Assembly (NCBI RefSeq): GCF_002879645.1
Contig: NZ_PNRE01000092.1
Coordinates: 1 to 36,277, forward strand
Direction: 5' to 3'
DNA: 36,277 nt
Origin: Halomonas heilongjiangensis
GTDB taxonomy: Bacteria; Pseudomonadota; Gammaproteobacteria; Pseudomonadales; Halomonadaceae
Both the position numbers and the translations under genes were made by a program. Below, in pieces: positions 27,954 through 35,768 of the stretch. Positions within the stretch are counted from its first letter, which is position 1; each line of letters starts with the position of its first letter. The notes under the pieces were generated by a model. That model ran no database searches. It had not been told where the DNA came from and was given only the letters and a program-made list of their open reading frames with translations.

Positions 27954-28018
27954 TTGTCAGGTGTTGCCAACTCGCTCTGGCAGCATTGCTGCGTCTTCCA
28001 CTTTCCAGAGCCTGACAA
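27954..28018 (-). promoter_or_regulatory. Nested inverted repeats upstream of tauX
   Basis: TTGTCAGG (27954-27961) pairs with CCTGACAA (28011-28018), and inside it CTCTGG (27975-27980) pairs with CCAGAG (28005-28010), with a small GCAGC-ATT-GCTGC stem between. All arms are perfect. ACTGGT also occurs on both sides (about 27945 and 28025). The region is the likely tauXY promoter and operator or a structured leader. Confidence 0.5.
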
Positions 28019-28097
28019 CGAGGGTACTGGTCCTCCGCGCGCGTGCTTAGCGCCAGTTGGCAGCCAGTCGTTGGGCCAGCGGAGTTGTCATGGACAC

Positions 28098-29237
28098 TCA
28101 GCCGACCAGCGATGCCGGCCGGCCATGAGCGGCCAGGTGTCGGTCCGGGCGATAGGGCGAGGGATCGATCAGCGAGGCGCGTCCCAGCAGCTGGTCGACC
28201 AGTAGCCGCGTCGAGGCCGGCGCCAGCACCAGGCCATTGCGGTAGTGGCCGGCATTGACGTGCAGGCCTCGCACGCCCGGCACGGCACCGATGAAGGGAA
28301 TGCCCTCCGGCGCCGCCGGCCGCAGCCCGGCCCAGTGCTGTTCGATCTCGCAGTCGGCCAGGGCCGGCAACATGGCCGCGGCGCTGGCGAGGAGTGAGGC
28401 CCGGGCATCCGCGGTGGTGGTCTTGTCGAAATCCGCCAGCTCCAGAGTCGAGCCGATGAGCACACGACCGTCACTACGGGGAATCAGATAGCGACCGTCG
28501 GCGAGCACCACCCGTTCGAGCAGTTGCCTGCCTGGAGCCATCGGAGACGTGCGAAACACCATCATCTGGCCCTTTACCGGACGAACCGGCAGTGCCATAC
28601 CGATACCGCCCAGCAGCACACCGCTCCAGGCCCCGCCACAGAGGATCACCTCGCCCGCGGCAAGGCGACCCCGTGATGTCTCCACTCCCGTCACCCTGCC
28701 CCGCTCGATGCCTAGCCGCTCGACGGTCACGCCCTCCTCGAGGGTCACGCCGGGCAGTGACATCAGCCGGGCCCGCAGCGCCCGGCAGAGCCGGGGATTG
28801 CGAATGCTGCCCAGGGTCGGCATCCAGAGCCCCGAGCGGAAGCCCTCGGCCAGCCAGGGTTCCTTGGCGTAGATGAAGTCGGCCTCGACCGACTCGAGGG
28901 GCTTGCCCAGGCGTCGCGACCAGGCGAACGCCTGGTCGCCGTCGTCGACCCGCAGATAGAGCAGCCCCTTCCGGCGATACTCGGGGTCGATACCGGTCTC
29001 CTCGCGCAGACGGGCCGCCAGCTGCGGATACTCGTGCTCGGCGAAGCGGGCCAGGTGGGATACCGGGTCGCTGTACCGCCAGGGATAGAGCGGCGAGACG
29101 ATGCCGCCCCCGGCCCAGGAGGCCTCCCGGCCACACTGCCCCCGCTCCACCAAGGCCACCGAGTGGCCGGCCTCGGCCAGTTGCCAGGCGGTCATCATGC
29201 CGATGACGCCGCCACCGATGATCATGAAATCGCTCAT
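28098..29237 (-). CDS. thiO: Glycine oxidase ThiO
   Basis: A 379-residue DAO-family protein started at ATG 29237, which follows GGGAGG; a second ATG at 29255 is in frame but has a poorer site. The FAD motif FMIIGGGVIGMMTAWQLAEAG opens the protein, followed by ASWAGGGIVSPLYPWRY. PRSDGRVLIGSTLELADFDK and HVNAGHYRNGLVLAP, then TRLLVD, are typical of ThiO. It oxidises glycine to the dehydroglycine (imine) needed by ThiG. In many bacteria thiO directly precedes thiS-thiG; here thiS lies 13.8 kb downstream on the same strand with sulfonate genes in between. GC content matches the thiamine genes more than the tau genes. Confidence 0.9.
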   Translation of the reverse strand: MSDFMIIGGGVIGMMTAWQLAEAGHSVALVERGQCGREASWAGGGIVSPLYPWRYSDPVSHLARFAEHEYPQLAARLREETGIDPEYRRKGLLYLRVDDGDQAFAWSRRLGKPLESVEADFIYAKEPWLAEGFRSGLWMPTLGSIRNPRLCRALRARLMSLPGVTLEEGVTVERLGIERGRVTGVETSRGRLAAGEVILCGGAWSGVLLGGIGMALPVRPVKGQMMVFRTSPMAPGRQLLERVVLADGRYLIPRSDGRVLIGSTLELADFDKTTTADARASLLASAAAMLPALADCEIEQHWAGLRPAAPEGIPFIGAVPGVRGLHVNAGHYRNGLVLAPASTRLLVDQLLGRASLIDPSPYRPDRHLAAHGRPASLVG

Positions 29238-29291
29238 TCGGACCTCCCGGGCCATTTTCCATGCGAGCAGCGTTCAAGGTGTCTGAGAATG

Positions 29292-29334
29292 CAAAATCCC
29301 CGGTCTGGCAGCCGTGACCGCTGCCGGACCGGGG
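29292..29334 (-). terminator. Terminator after the xsc relic
   Basis: A 15-base stem (29298-29312 with 29320-29334, one G-T wobble) with a seven-base loop is followed on the minus strand by ATTTTG. It would end leftward transcripts that start at the xsc relic, before thiO. Confidence 0.75.
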
Positions 29335-29403
29335 ACATGCCTATCTTCTATCGTCTCCGCGCGTGGTGCTGGCTGGAAAGGAAGCGTTGTGCTGGTAGCT
29401 GTT

Positions 29404-29581
29404 GACCACCGGGGTCAGGCAGATGCCAGCCGGGGCGAAGATGTCTATGGCGTCCATGAACGTCGAGCCCATGGTCCCGAACAATTCGGTCATGCCTTGG
29501 GCCACCAGGGTTTCGACGAAGGCCTCCGAGGGGATTGCCCTGCACGACATGGCAGGTGTCTTGTCTCTCGGTGGTGTGCAT
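29404..29581 (-). pseudogene. xsc: Truncated, frameshifted 5' end of xsc
   Basis: GAGGAG and ATG 29581 open a frame of 17 codons (MHTTERQDTCHVVQGNP). A frameshift near 29530 then leads into PSEAFVETLVAQGMTELFG, then TMGSTFMDAIDIFAPAGI and LTPVV, which is the conserved N-terminus of sulfoacetaldehyde acetyltransferase (thiamine-diphosphate-binding N domain). After about 60 residues the similarity stops, and over 500 residues are missing. The ribosome site and the upstream repeats are intact, so this is a relic that kept its expression signals. The C-terminus of a separate xsc copy lies at the right edge of the window. Confidence 0.85.
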
Positions 29582-29599
29582 CGGCTTCTCCTCAGCGGC

Positions 29600-29632
29600 A
29601 TAGTTCGGATTTATGGTATAGATAGTTCCGAA
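29600..29632 (-). promoter_or_regulatory. Candidate operator upstream of the xsc relic
   Basis: ATAGTTC occurs at 29600-29606 and again at 29622-29628, a direct repeat 22 bases apart (two helix turns). TTCGGA (29604-29609) and TCCGAA (29627-29632) form an inverted repeat. The patch is AT-rich in a GC-rich genome. Paired direct repeats at this spacing suit a MocR regulator such as the TauR-like protein at 19407, but this is inference. Confidence 0.5.
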
Positions 29633-29802
29633 TTAAGAAACACTGGGCAAACTTAACCAGCCGAAGGCCCTGCGTCAACGCATAGTTTCAAAAAAAGGTG
29701 ACAAATGATTTATTTTCAGGAACCAGAGTATCCCCCCACTGGCGCCCCACCACCGCCAGCCCCTGACACGTCCCTGTAGCAACGACCGGCCCACCAGGCA
29801 GC

Positions 29803-29955
29803 AATGACAGAATTCAAGAACCTCAAGCCCAACGTCATACGTCCTGCCCGCGAGCTCTTCGGCATCGACGGCGACCTGCAGGTCACAGAGCACGAGATCA
29901 GAGGCCAGACCCGAACACAGCCCAGCATCATGCCATCGGCTTCAACGCCGGGATG
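29803..29955 (+). other. Short coding-like relic of unknown origin
   Basis: A 50-codon plus-strand frame starting MTEFKNLKPNVIRPARELFG has strong G/C preference at third positions for its first 30 or so codons, unlike chance frames nearby. It has no clear ribosome site, and its last bases overlap the end of the leftward EamA gene. I do not recognise the family. It may be a fragment left by a deletion, like the xsc relic beside it. The rest of the 680-base gap (29256-29941) holds the terminator, the relic and operator-like repeats listed separately. Confidence 0.3.
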
Positions 29956-30862
29956 ACGACGGCAGAACAATGGACTTGGGCGGGGGCGGCTGCACAACAG
30001 CAATGTACACCCCGAGCAGTACGATCGGCGCAGCCAAGATAGCATTCCAGCCAGGAAACTCCCCAATGATGGTGAATGACTGAAGCGCTGCGAAGACTGG
30101 CATCAGGAAATAGATGCAACCCGCTCGCGAAGCGCCGATGATTGATACAGAGAGGTTCCACGCAATGAAGGCTATCAGCGCGGCCAAAATTCCCGAGTAA
30201 AGCACTATCATTACATTACGTCTGTTGAGCTCGGGAAAGCCACTGTGGATGCCATTAAATATGAAGACTGGCAACAGCATCAGTGTACCGATGAAAAACG
30301 TCGCTCCCACGAGTGCCATGAAATCGATTTCTTGATAGAGTTTCCTAAACATCAGCGTATAGATGGAAAATGCCATCGCGGCGACCGTCATCATCCCCAT
30401 GCCAAGTACTAGATCAACTGAAGCAACTTGGTTGGACCCTACAATCGAGAGGCATACACCGCCGCCACCCATTGCAGCACCAATCAATTTTCTTGGGGTA
30501 AACTGCTCTGCCAGGAACAGACCAGCCAAAATCATGATGAACACCGGAGACATAGCATTGATGAGTGACATCCTGGCGGCATCAAGATAGTGGCCAGACT
30601 GATATACCAGCAGGTTGAACACCACCACGCCAAGCAATGACATGATCGCAATAGTCAATCCATGCATCACAACCCGCCGCCATGCCTGAATCAATGGCAG
30701 AACCACGAAGGGGAGCACCAGCATGCTGGCCACCAGCCACCTGAGAAATGTAAGAGAAATCGCGTCCATAGTACCCGGCGCGATCCTGGCGAGCACAAAG
30801 TTTCCCGCCCATATCGACACCGAAAGTAGTGCCAGACAGACTCCTGTTTTCTTGGAGTTCAC
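29942..30862 (-). CDS. EamA/DMT-family transporter
   Basis: A 306-residue protein with ten hydrophobic helices in two EamA repeats (VCLALLSVSIWAGNFVLARI, ISLTFLRWLVASMLVLPFVV, SLINAMSPVFIMILAGLFLA, then VAAMAFSIYTLMFRKL, VMIVLYSGILAALIAFIAWN, AILAAPIVLLGVYIAVV). GTG 30862, eight bases after AGGAG, is preferred over TTG 30868, which lies too near that site. It ends the leftward unit that begins with the TAXI binding protein and would export a product or toxic intermediate. The gap to the RidA gene is 92 bases and includes a small CCTCCATCG/CGATGGAGG repeat. It is moderately AT-richer than the housekeeping genes. Confidence 0.88.
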   Translation of the reverse strand: MNSKKTGVCLALLSVSIWAGNFVLARIAPGTMDAISLTFLRWLVASMLVLPFVVLPLIQAWRRVVMHGLTIAIMSLLGVVVFNLLVYQSGHYLDAARMSLINAMSPVFIMILAGLFLAEQFTPRKLIGAAMGGGGVCLSIVGSNQVASVDLVLGMGMMTVAAMAFSIYTLMFRKLYQEIDFMALVGATFFIGTLMLLPVFIFNGIHSGFPELNRRNVMIVLYSGILAALIAFIAWNLSVSIIGASRAGCIYFLMPVFAALQSFTIIGEFPGWNAILAAPIVLLGVYIAVVQPPPPKSIVLPSSSRR

Positions 30863-30954
30863 GGCCAATTCTCCTGGCTTAAGGACGCGCTGACTGGGCG
30901 ATGGAGGTAATTTCCTCCATCGCTATACCGGCCACATCCCGATTTAATGAAACG

Positions 30955-31317
30955 TTAACGCGCGGCGATGAGCTTGATCTCGACCAGCATCTCGGGGCGC
31001 GCCATATTCGCCTGTAGACAACAACGAACGGGAGCGGAACGTTCTCCGATCCAATCGTTCCAGACATCATTCATTGCGGCGTAATCCGTGATGTCCTTGA
31101 GCCAAACCATAGCGGTTAACAGTCCATCATCCATCGACACACCACTCTCCTCCAGATAGTAGTCCAGTATGTCCAGGACCTGACGGGTCTGATCCGCGAC
31201 ATCAGGCACTCGTTCTGGTGCCGTAGCGCATACCGTCATCCAGCAATCGGTGGCAAGGGCCAGGCTCATGCAAGGCCGGCCTGGTTCATTGACCAGCCCA
31301 TAGCGATCTATTGTCAT
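30955..31317 (-). CDS. RidA-family protein (second of a pair)
   Basis: A 120-residue YjgF/YER057c/UK114-family protein. The catalytic Arg of RidA is present in APVRCCLQANMARPEMLVEI, and DQTRQVLDILDYYLEESG plus AAMNDVWNDWIGE match the conserved helices. RidA proteins hydrolyse reactive enamine/imine intermediates from PLP or flavin enzymes; other subfamilies deaminate or open rings in catabolic pathways. Its start overlaps the end of the other RidA gene by four bases (ATGA). The two differ greatly in sequence, so they are not a recent duplication and may form a hetero-oligomer or act on successive intermediates. Confidence 0.9.
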   Translation of the reverse strand: MTIDRYGLVNEPGRPCMSLALATDCWMTVCATAPERVPDVADQTRQVLDILDYYLEESGVSMDDGLLTAMVWLKDITDYAAMNDVWNDWIGERSAPVRCCLQANMARPEMLVEIKLIAAR

Positions 31318-31682
31318 ACTTGGCCCTTCACCTTTGCCATAACCATGACCTCGATACGTGCATCGGCATGCGCTAACAGACCGCTGACACAGGCTCTAGC
31401 CGGCGGCTGCGAGGCATCCACCCAGGCATTCCACACCCTATTCATCTCGGCGAAATCTTCCATGTCGCGCAGCCATATCTGGATGGAGAGCACATGACGC
31501 CGATCGCTACCCGTTCTTGCCAAATAGTTATCGACGATGTCCAGTACTCGCAAGGTCTGCTGTTCAATGTCACCAGTAGGCTCCGGCGCCATAATTCCGG
31601 CGATATGAATTACCCCGTCATGCACCACGCACTGGCTCACCTTGGCGCCATTGATGACGCCTTCATCAAGTCTCATGATCAT
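31314..31682 (-). CDS. RidA-family protein (first of a pair)
   Basis: A 122-residue RidA-family protein when started at ATG 31682, preceded by AAGGAG; an ATG at 31724 gives a 14-residue extension without a ribosome site. It carries QCVVHDGVIHIAGIMAPEPT, IEQQTLRVLDIVDNYLARTG, IQIWLRDMEDFAEMNRVWNAWVD and the catalytic Arg in PPARACVSGLL. It lies 51 bases after the fused TRAP permease gene and overlaps the next RidA gene, so it is probably in the same transcript as the transporter. This links uptake of an amine-type or amino-acid-like compound to imine removal; the substrate is unknown. Confidence 0.9.
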   Translation of the reverse strand: MIMRLDEGVINGAKVSQCVVHDGVIHIAGIMAPEPTGDIEQQTLRVLDIVDNYLARTGSDRRHVLSIQIWLRDMEDFAEMNRVWNAWVDASQPPARACVSGLLAHADARIEVMVMAKVKGQV

Positions 31683-31733
31683 CAACTGTCGTCTCCTTGC
31701 ATTGAACAGGTCACTGTTATCCATGGGTTTGTA

Positions 31734-33677
31734 TTACGCGATCTGCGATGGGGAGAAGCTCGATCGCTTCCAGGATGCCAGCATGCAAAGCACCGTCAGC
31801 GAGAACTGCAACCATAGGGCCCAGATCCCCAGGCCGAACACGAACAACACACCGCACAGTGTCGCCATGGCGAACAGCGCTCGCATGCCTCGCGACAGCG
31901 CGGCACCGAAGAAGCCATAGCTACAGGCGCTGTAGGTCACACAGACAACCAGGGTGGAAATAATTGCCACGATGCCATCGATGCCAATCATTGGAAACTC
32001 GAGCAGTGCCGGGTGGAAAATGAAGGCGAAGGGAATGAAGTAGCAGACCAAGGCAAGTCTCAGCCCTTCGATTGAGGTCCTCATAAACCCTGCGCCAGCG
32101 ATACGAGCCGCCACTATCGATGCCATGGCGATAGGCGGTGTCAAGGTGGAGAAGATGGCGAAGTAAAAAACAAACATGTGCGCGCCCAAGGCATCGACCC
32201 CCAGGGCAATCAGCGTGGGCCCAACGGCCAGAGCCGTAATGATATAGGCCGGCACAGTAGGTACTGACATGCCGAGCAGAATGCAGATGGTCATCGAAGC
32301 TAGCAGCGTTGGCAGCAAGGTTCCATCGGTCAGACTCATCACGAAGTCACCCAGTCTGGCGCCAAGTCCGGTGGTGATCACGACCTGCGAGAAAATACCG
32401 ACACAAGCCAGCACCATGGCAATCTGGGCCCCTTGGGCGGCCCCCTCGCTCAGCGCCTTGACGAGATTCTTCATCGAAATGCGTGTCTCGGGAAGCAAGA
32501 AGGAAATCACCAGCAGGGCCAAGGTGCCAAACGTGGCGGCATACATCGGAGAATAACGCTGCACCAGCAGAACCACGATGATTCCGAGAGGAATCAGGAA
32601 GCATGGTAGCCGTCGCCAGATCATGGCGTGAGAGACATTGGCCTTCGGCGGCACGATACCCAGTGACTGCACCAGGAAATAGATACCAATCGCGATCGCC
32701 GAGAAGTAGAGAATTGCTGGTACAATCGCACGTTGGGCAATTTCGATATAAGGAATATTGATGAATGCCGCCATGATGAATACTGCGGCACCCATGACCG
32801 GTGGCATAATTTGGCCACCCGTGGAGGCGCAGGCTTCGATGGCTCCGGCATGATGCCCTTTGAAGCCTACTGACTTCATTGCAGGAATGGTTACGCTGCC
32901 GGTAAGTACCACATTAGCCCCTGGCGCACCGGTCACCGACCCAACCATGGCGCTTGCCAGTGTCGCCGCGTAGGCGGGCCCTGGCCTCAGTACGTTTCCG
33001 ATGGCCCTACCCAGTTCGAGGAACATGTCCACGACACCAGTGCGCAGGAGAATATTGCCGAACACCACGAACAGGAAGATGAAGTTGGCGGATACGGGAA
33101 TGATCCAGCCGATAAAACCTTGGGTTGGACTCAACCCCAGATACCCCATGATGTAGTAGATGTCACGCTTTGGCTGGCTCAGGACCCCCAAGATCCCATC
33201 GGCAGGTATCCAGTGGCCCAGCATGAAATAGGCGATCGATCCCAGAGTAATGAGCGGCAGGGTCGCACCCCAGTGTACCCAGGTAAGAATCAAGATGGCG
33301 CCAATCGCCATGGCACCGATGGGCAGCTGATGCGGCTCGAAGTAGGGAAAGAAATCTTCGAGATCTCTGGCATAGAGACGCATATAGATCAAAGCAGCGA
33401 CGCCCACCACAAGCACAGATGACAGACCAATAAGTGCCAGTAGGCGCCGAACCCTGCCCTGGCCCGATGTTGTAATCTGGATGGCTGGCACCAGAGCGCA
33501 CAGCACCACCCCTAGGGTGATATGGGTAATGTAGTGCTCTGTAGAGCCTTGAAAATTGGTGAAGACATAGATGAAATGATACAGCGCAACGCCGGCACCA
33601 CCATACAGCAACACCCGCTCCAGCAGCCGGGAAAGTCGCTCAGAGCCCACCTGGTTCTCTTGCAGGTCAGTACTCAT
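31734..33677 (-). CDS. TRAP transporter fused permease (DctQ-DctM, TAXI type)
   Basis: A 647-residue protein with the small and large TRAP subunits fused, the usual partner of TAXI binding proteins. The first part has four helices (VLLYGGAGVALYHFIYVF, YITHITLGVVLCALVPAI and following). The DctM part starts near AIGAILILTWVHWGATLPLI and carries the motif VGSVTGAPGANVVLTGSVTI, then HHAGAIEACASTGGQIMPPVMGAA in two pieces, and ILLGMSVPTVPAYIITALAV. The C-terminal extension adds further helices. The second permease-specific PP motif reads LTPPIAMASIVAA. It lies 101 bases after the TAXI gene. Confidence 0.95.
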   Translation of the reverse strand: MSTDLQENQVGSERLSRLLERVLLYGGAGVALYHFIYVFTNFQGSTEHYITHITLGVVLCALVPAIQITTSGQGRVRRLLALIGLSSVLVVGVAALIYMRLYARDLEDFFPYFEPHQLPIGAMAIGAILILTWVHWGATLPLITLGSIAYFMLGHWIPADGILGVLSQPKRDIYYIMGYLGLSPTQGFIGWIIPVSANFIFLFVVFGNILLRTGVVDMFLELGRAIGNVLRPGPAYAATLASAMVGSVTGAPGANVVLTGSVTIPAMKSVGFKGHHAGAIEACASTGGQIMPPVMGAAVFIMAAFINIPYIEIAQRAIVPAILYFSAIAIGIYFLVQSLGIVPPKANVSHAMIWRRLPCFLIPLGIIVVLLVQRYSPMYAATFGTLALLVISFLLPETRISMKNLVKALSEGAAQGAQIAMVLACVGIFSQVVITTGLGARLGDFVMSLTDGTLLPTLLASMTICILLGMSVPTVPAYIITALAVGPTLIALGVDALGAHMFVFYFAIFSTLTPPIAMASIVAARIAGAGFMRTSIEGLRLALVCYFIPFAFIFHPALLEFPMIGIDGIVAIISTLVVCVTYSACSYGFFGAALSRGMRALFAMATLCGVLFVFGLGIWALWLQFSLTVLCMLASWKRSSFSPSQIA

Positions 33678-33778
33678 CCCCTACCCCCAAATAGCTCGAC
33701 GATCAGGCCTTTCGCCCGTGTCCGAATAATCCATACATCCTTGTCCTGATAAGCCATCCATGGCCAGCAGCACATCCG

Positions 33779-34891
33779 TCAACGTTCGGGAATCTCGATA
33801 CCAGCTTCGCGATAGGCCCGAACAGCCCCGGGATGCAGGGTCTCCACCGTCTGTCCTGCCACCCAGGTGGAGGGATTTGTCAGTTCCCAGGAAGAGTGAT
33901 GGTTCTGGAGCGACTCCCAGTTGTTCATCATGAACTTAACCAGCTCATAGGCGACCTCTTCCGAGAAGTCTTCATGCGCATAGATGATCGCCGGATCTCC
34001 GTAGGTTTCCATGGGCTGTTCAAGCCCCGGTAAGGAACCCGCCGGAATCGTCATCTTGAGGAACGAGGAGCCCATCGACTCATTGAGAGCATCGATTGCC
34101 GCATGGGAGGCATGGGTGAGGTAATGGTAGTCGCGGCCCGAGCTTTCAAGCTCCATCATCGAGCTTGGCGCGTGACGGGCACTGAAATCGTAGGTGAAGC
34201 TGTCGGAGACAATCGCTGAGTCCACCACCCCATCCAGCATTGCTCTCATCGCTTCGCTCGGCCCCAGGTTATCCACACCGGATAGCTCCAATCCGTAGCC
34301 ATTCTCGAGGAAGAGTCTTGGAAACACCGACCAGTGGGTCTGAGTAGCGCGACCAAGCCCAATTCGCGAATCGACCAGCTTTTCTGTCTCATCGATATCT
34401 GGGTTCATGGTCACGAAGTAACCGGTCAGCACGTAGTAGGCCCACAGCGCCTTCCACCCCTCTACTTCGGTAGGGCCACGCCATGGCCGAAGTCCTTGAG
34501 AGGCCGCGAACAGCGCGCCGGGGCTGATGGCCGCCAGGGTATTGCTCCGGATCCCTTCGTTTCTGGCCATTTCGGTTGAATTGTACACCCAGCCGGGCGT
34601 CTCGAGCGCCTCGACGCGCACGCCTGGGATCGAATCAGCCACTTCACGAGCGAACCCTGAGTACTTGGCATGCACAGTGGTACCAAAAGGCGCGGTCAGG
34701 ATATTGACCGTGGTTTCATCAGCCATGGCAGGCGTTGTGATAAGCGCCAGGGCAAGGCACCAATTGCCGGCAACGCCCAGGCCTGGACACGCGGCCCTAT
34801 GGTTCGTTTTCTGGCAATTCCCCATTCCGGAAGTACGCTCAGCCAACAGGCTGTCGACAGGTATACCATTGTATTGTTTACGGTTTTTCAT
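33779..34891 (-). CDS. TAXI-family TRAP transporter solute-binding protein
   Basis: A 370-residue periplasmic binding protein of the TAXI family. The secretion signal is NWCLALALITTPAMA, ending near residue 57 if ATG 34891 is used; a start at ATG 34825 (MGNCQKT) would give a more normal signal peptide, so the start is uncertain. The mature part begins ETTVNILTAPFGTTVHAKYS and carries LAAISPGALFAASQG, DSRIGLGRATQTHWS, GPSEAMRAMLDGVVDSAIV and EEVAYELVKFMMNNW, characteristic of this family. It delivers an unknown ligand to the fused permease. It is divergent from a TetR regulator, and the promoter between them holds a perfect palindrome. Confidence 0.9.
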   Translation of the reverse strand: MKNRKQYNGIPVDSLLAERTSGMGNCQKTNHRAACPGLGVAGNWCLALALITTPAMADETTVNILTAPFGTTVHAKYSGFAREVADSIPGVRVEALETPGWVYNSTEMARNEGIRSNTLAAISPGALFAASQGLRPWRGPTEVEGWKALWAYYVLTGYFVTMNPDIDETEKLVDSRIGLGRATQTHWSVFPRLFLENGYGLELSGVDNLGPSEAMRAMLDGVVDSAIVSDSFTYDFSARHAPSSMMELESSGRDYHYLTHASHAAIDALNESMGSSFLKMTIPAGSLPGLEQPMETYGDPAIIYAHEDFSEEVAYELVKFMMNNWESLQNHHSSWELTNPSTWVAGQTVETLHPGAVRAYREAGIEIPER

Positions 34892-34980
34892 AGAATCTTT
34901 TCCATACTGTTGTTGTTCAATCTACCGGCGGTCTGCATGGCAGTCGTGCCAGGAGCGTCAGGCCCCACCGGTAAGTAAGC

Positions 34981-35010
34981 AGTTTATTACTTGTTGACAA
35001 GGCTGTCAAC
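34981..35010 (-). promoter_or_regulatory. Promoter of the TAXI-TRAP unit with overlapping TetR operator
   Basis: On the minus strand TTGACA (35004-35009), a 17-base spacer and TAAACT (34981-34986) form a good sigma-70 promoter reading toward the TAXI gene. The palindrome GTTGACA-AGGC-TGTCAAC at 34993-35010 covers the -35 box and contains a second TTGACA facing the TetR gene. A repressor bound here would block both directions. Confidence 0.75.
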
Positions 35011-35102
35011 GTCTGATGTACTGCGTAGTATGAAACGGCCTCTGGATGACGGCACCACCCTCGGCAGCGCTACGTTATCCGCCAGCAATATAGAGAGACA
35101 GA

Positions 35103-35768
35103 ATGACCCAGACCAAAACACGATCAGTGCAGAAGCGCCGACTGCGCGACGCTGAAGCAACGCGTAACAGAGTTCTGCAAGCTGCGATAGACGAGTTTTG
35201 TGAGTACGGATTCGATGGCGCACGTACCGAGCGAATCGCCCGCCGCGCCGCTACCAATATCCGCATGCTCTATCACTATTTCGGCAGCAAGGAAAAGATT
35301 TATCGGGCCTGCCTGGAGAAGGTCTATGAGGACCTCAGGACAAAGGAAGAAGGGATACAGCTAGCTGGTCTTACACCCGACCAGGCTATTGAAGCGCTTG
35401 TCGATTTCACGTTCGACCACTTGCGTGAGCATCCAGAATTCATTCGACTCGTCGGCATCGAGAACATCAATCAAGGCGCATGCATCCAGAACATCCTCTC
35501 CATCAAAAGTCGTGGCCGGCTCCTACTCGACAAGCTTCATGAGATTCTCATTGAAGGCGAGCGACAAGGCATTTTCCGCCAGGACGTGGACCCCTTCCAT
35601 TTCTATATGACCCTGTTCTCGATGATTCACCTCCATCACTCCAACCAGTACACCCTTTCTATCACTTTCAGCCGCAACCTGAATGACCCGTCATGGGTCG
35701 CCGAACGCCGTCAGCACGTCAAAGATGTGCTGCTGGCGTACTTGCATCACCCACATTCCAATGCCTGA
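35103..35768 (+). CDS. TetR-family transcriptional regulator
   Basis: A 221-residue TetR protein. The N-terminal helix-turn-helix reads ATRNRVLQAAIDEFCEYGFD then ARTERIARRAATNIRMLYHYFGSKEKIYRACL, and the C-terminal ligand domain contains ALVDFTFDHLREHPEFIRLVGIEN and a long LDKLHEILIEGERQGIF helix. It is divergent from the TAXI-TRAP/RidA/EamA unit and has a perfect palindrome 93 bases upstream, so autoregulation and control of that unit are likely. The ligand is unknown but is presumably the imported compound or a breakdown product. Confidence 0.94.
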   Translation: MTQTKTRSVQKRRLRDAEATRNRVLQAAIDEFCEYGFDGARTERIARRAATNIRMLYHYFGSKEKIYRACLEKVYEDLRTKEEGIQLAGLTPDQAIEALVDFTFDHLREHPEFIRLVGIENINQGACIQNILSIKSRGRLLLDKLHEILIEGERQGIFRQDVDPFHFYMTLFSMIHLHHSNQYTLSITFSRNLNDPSWVAERRQHVKDVLLAYLHHPHSNA

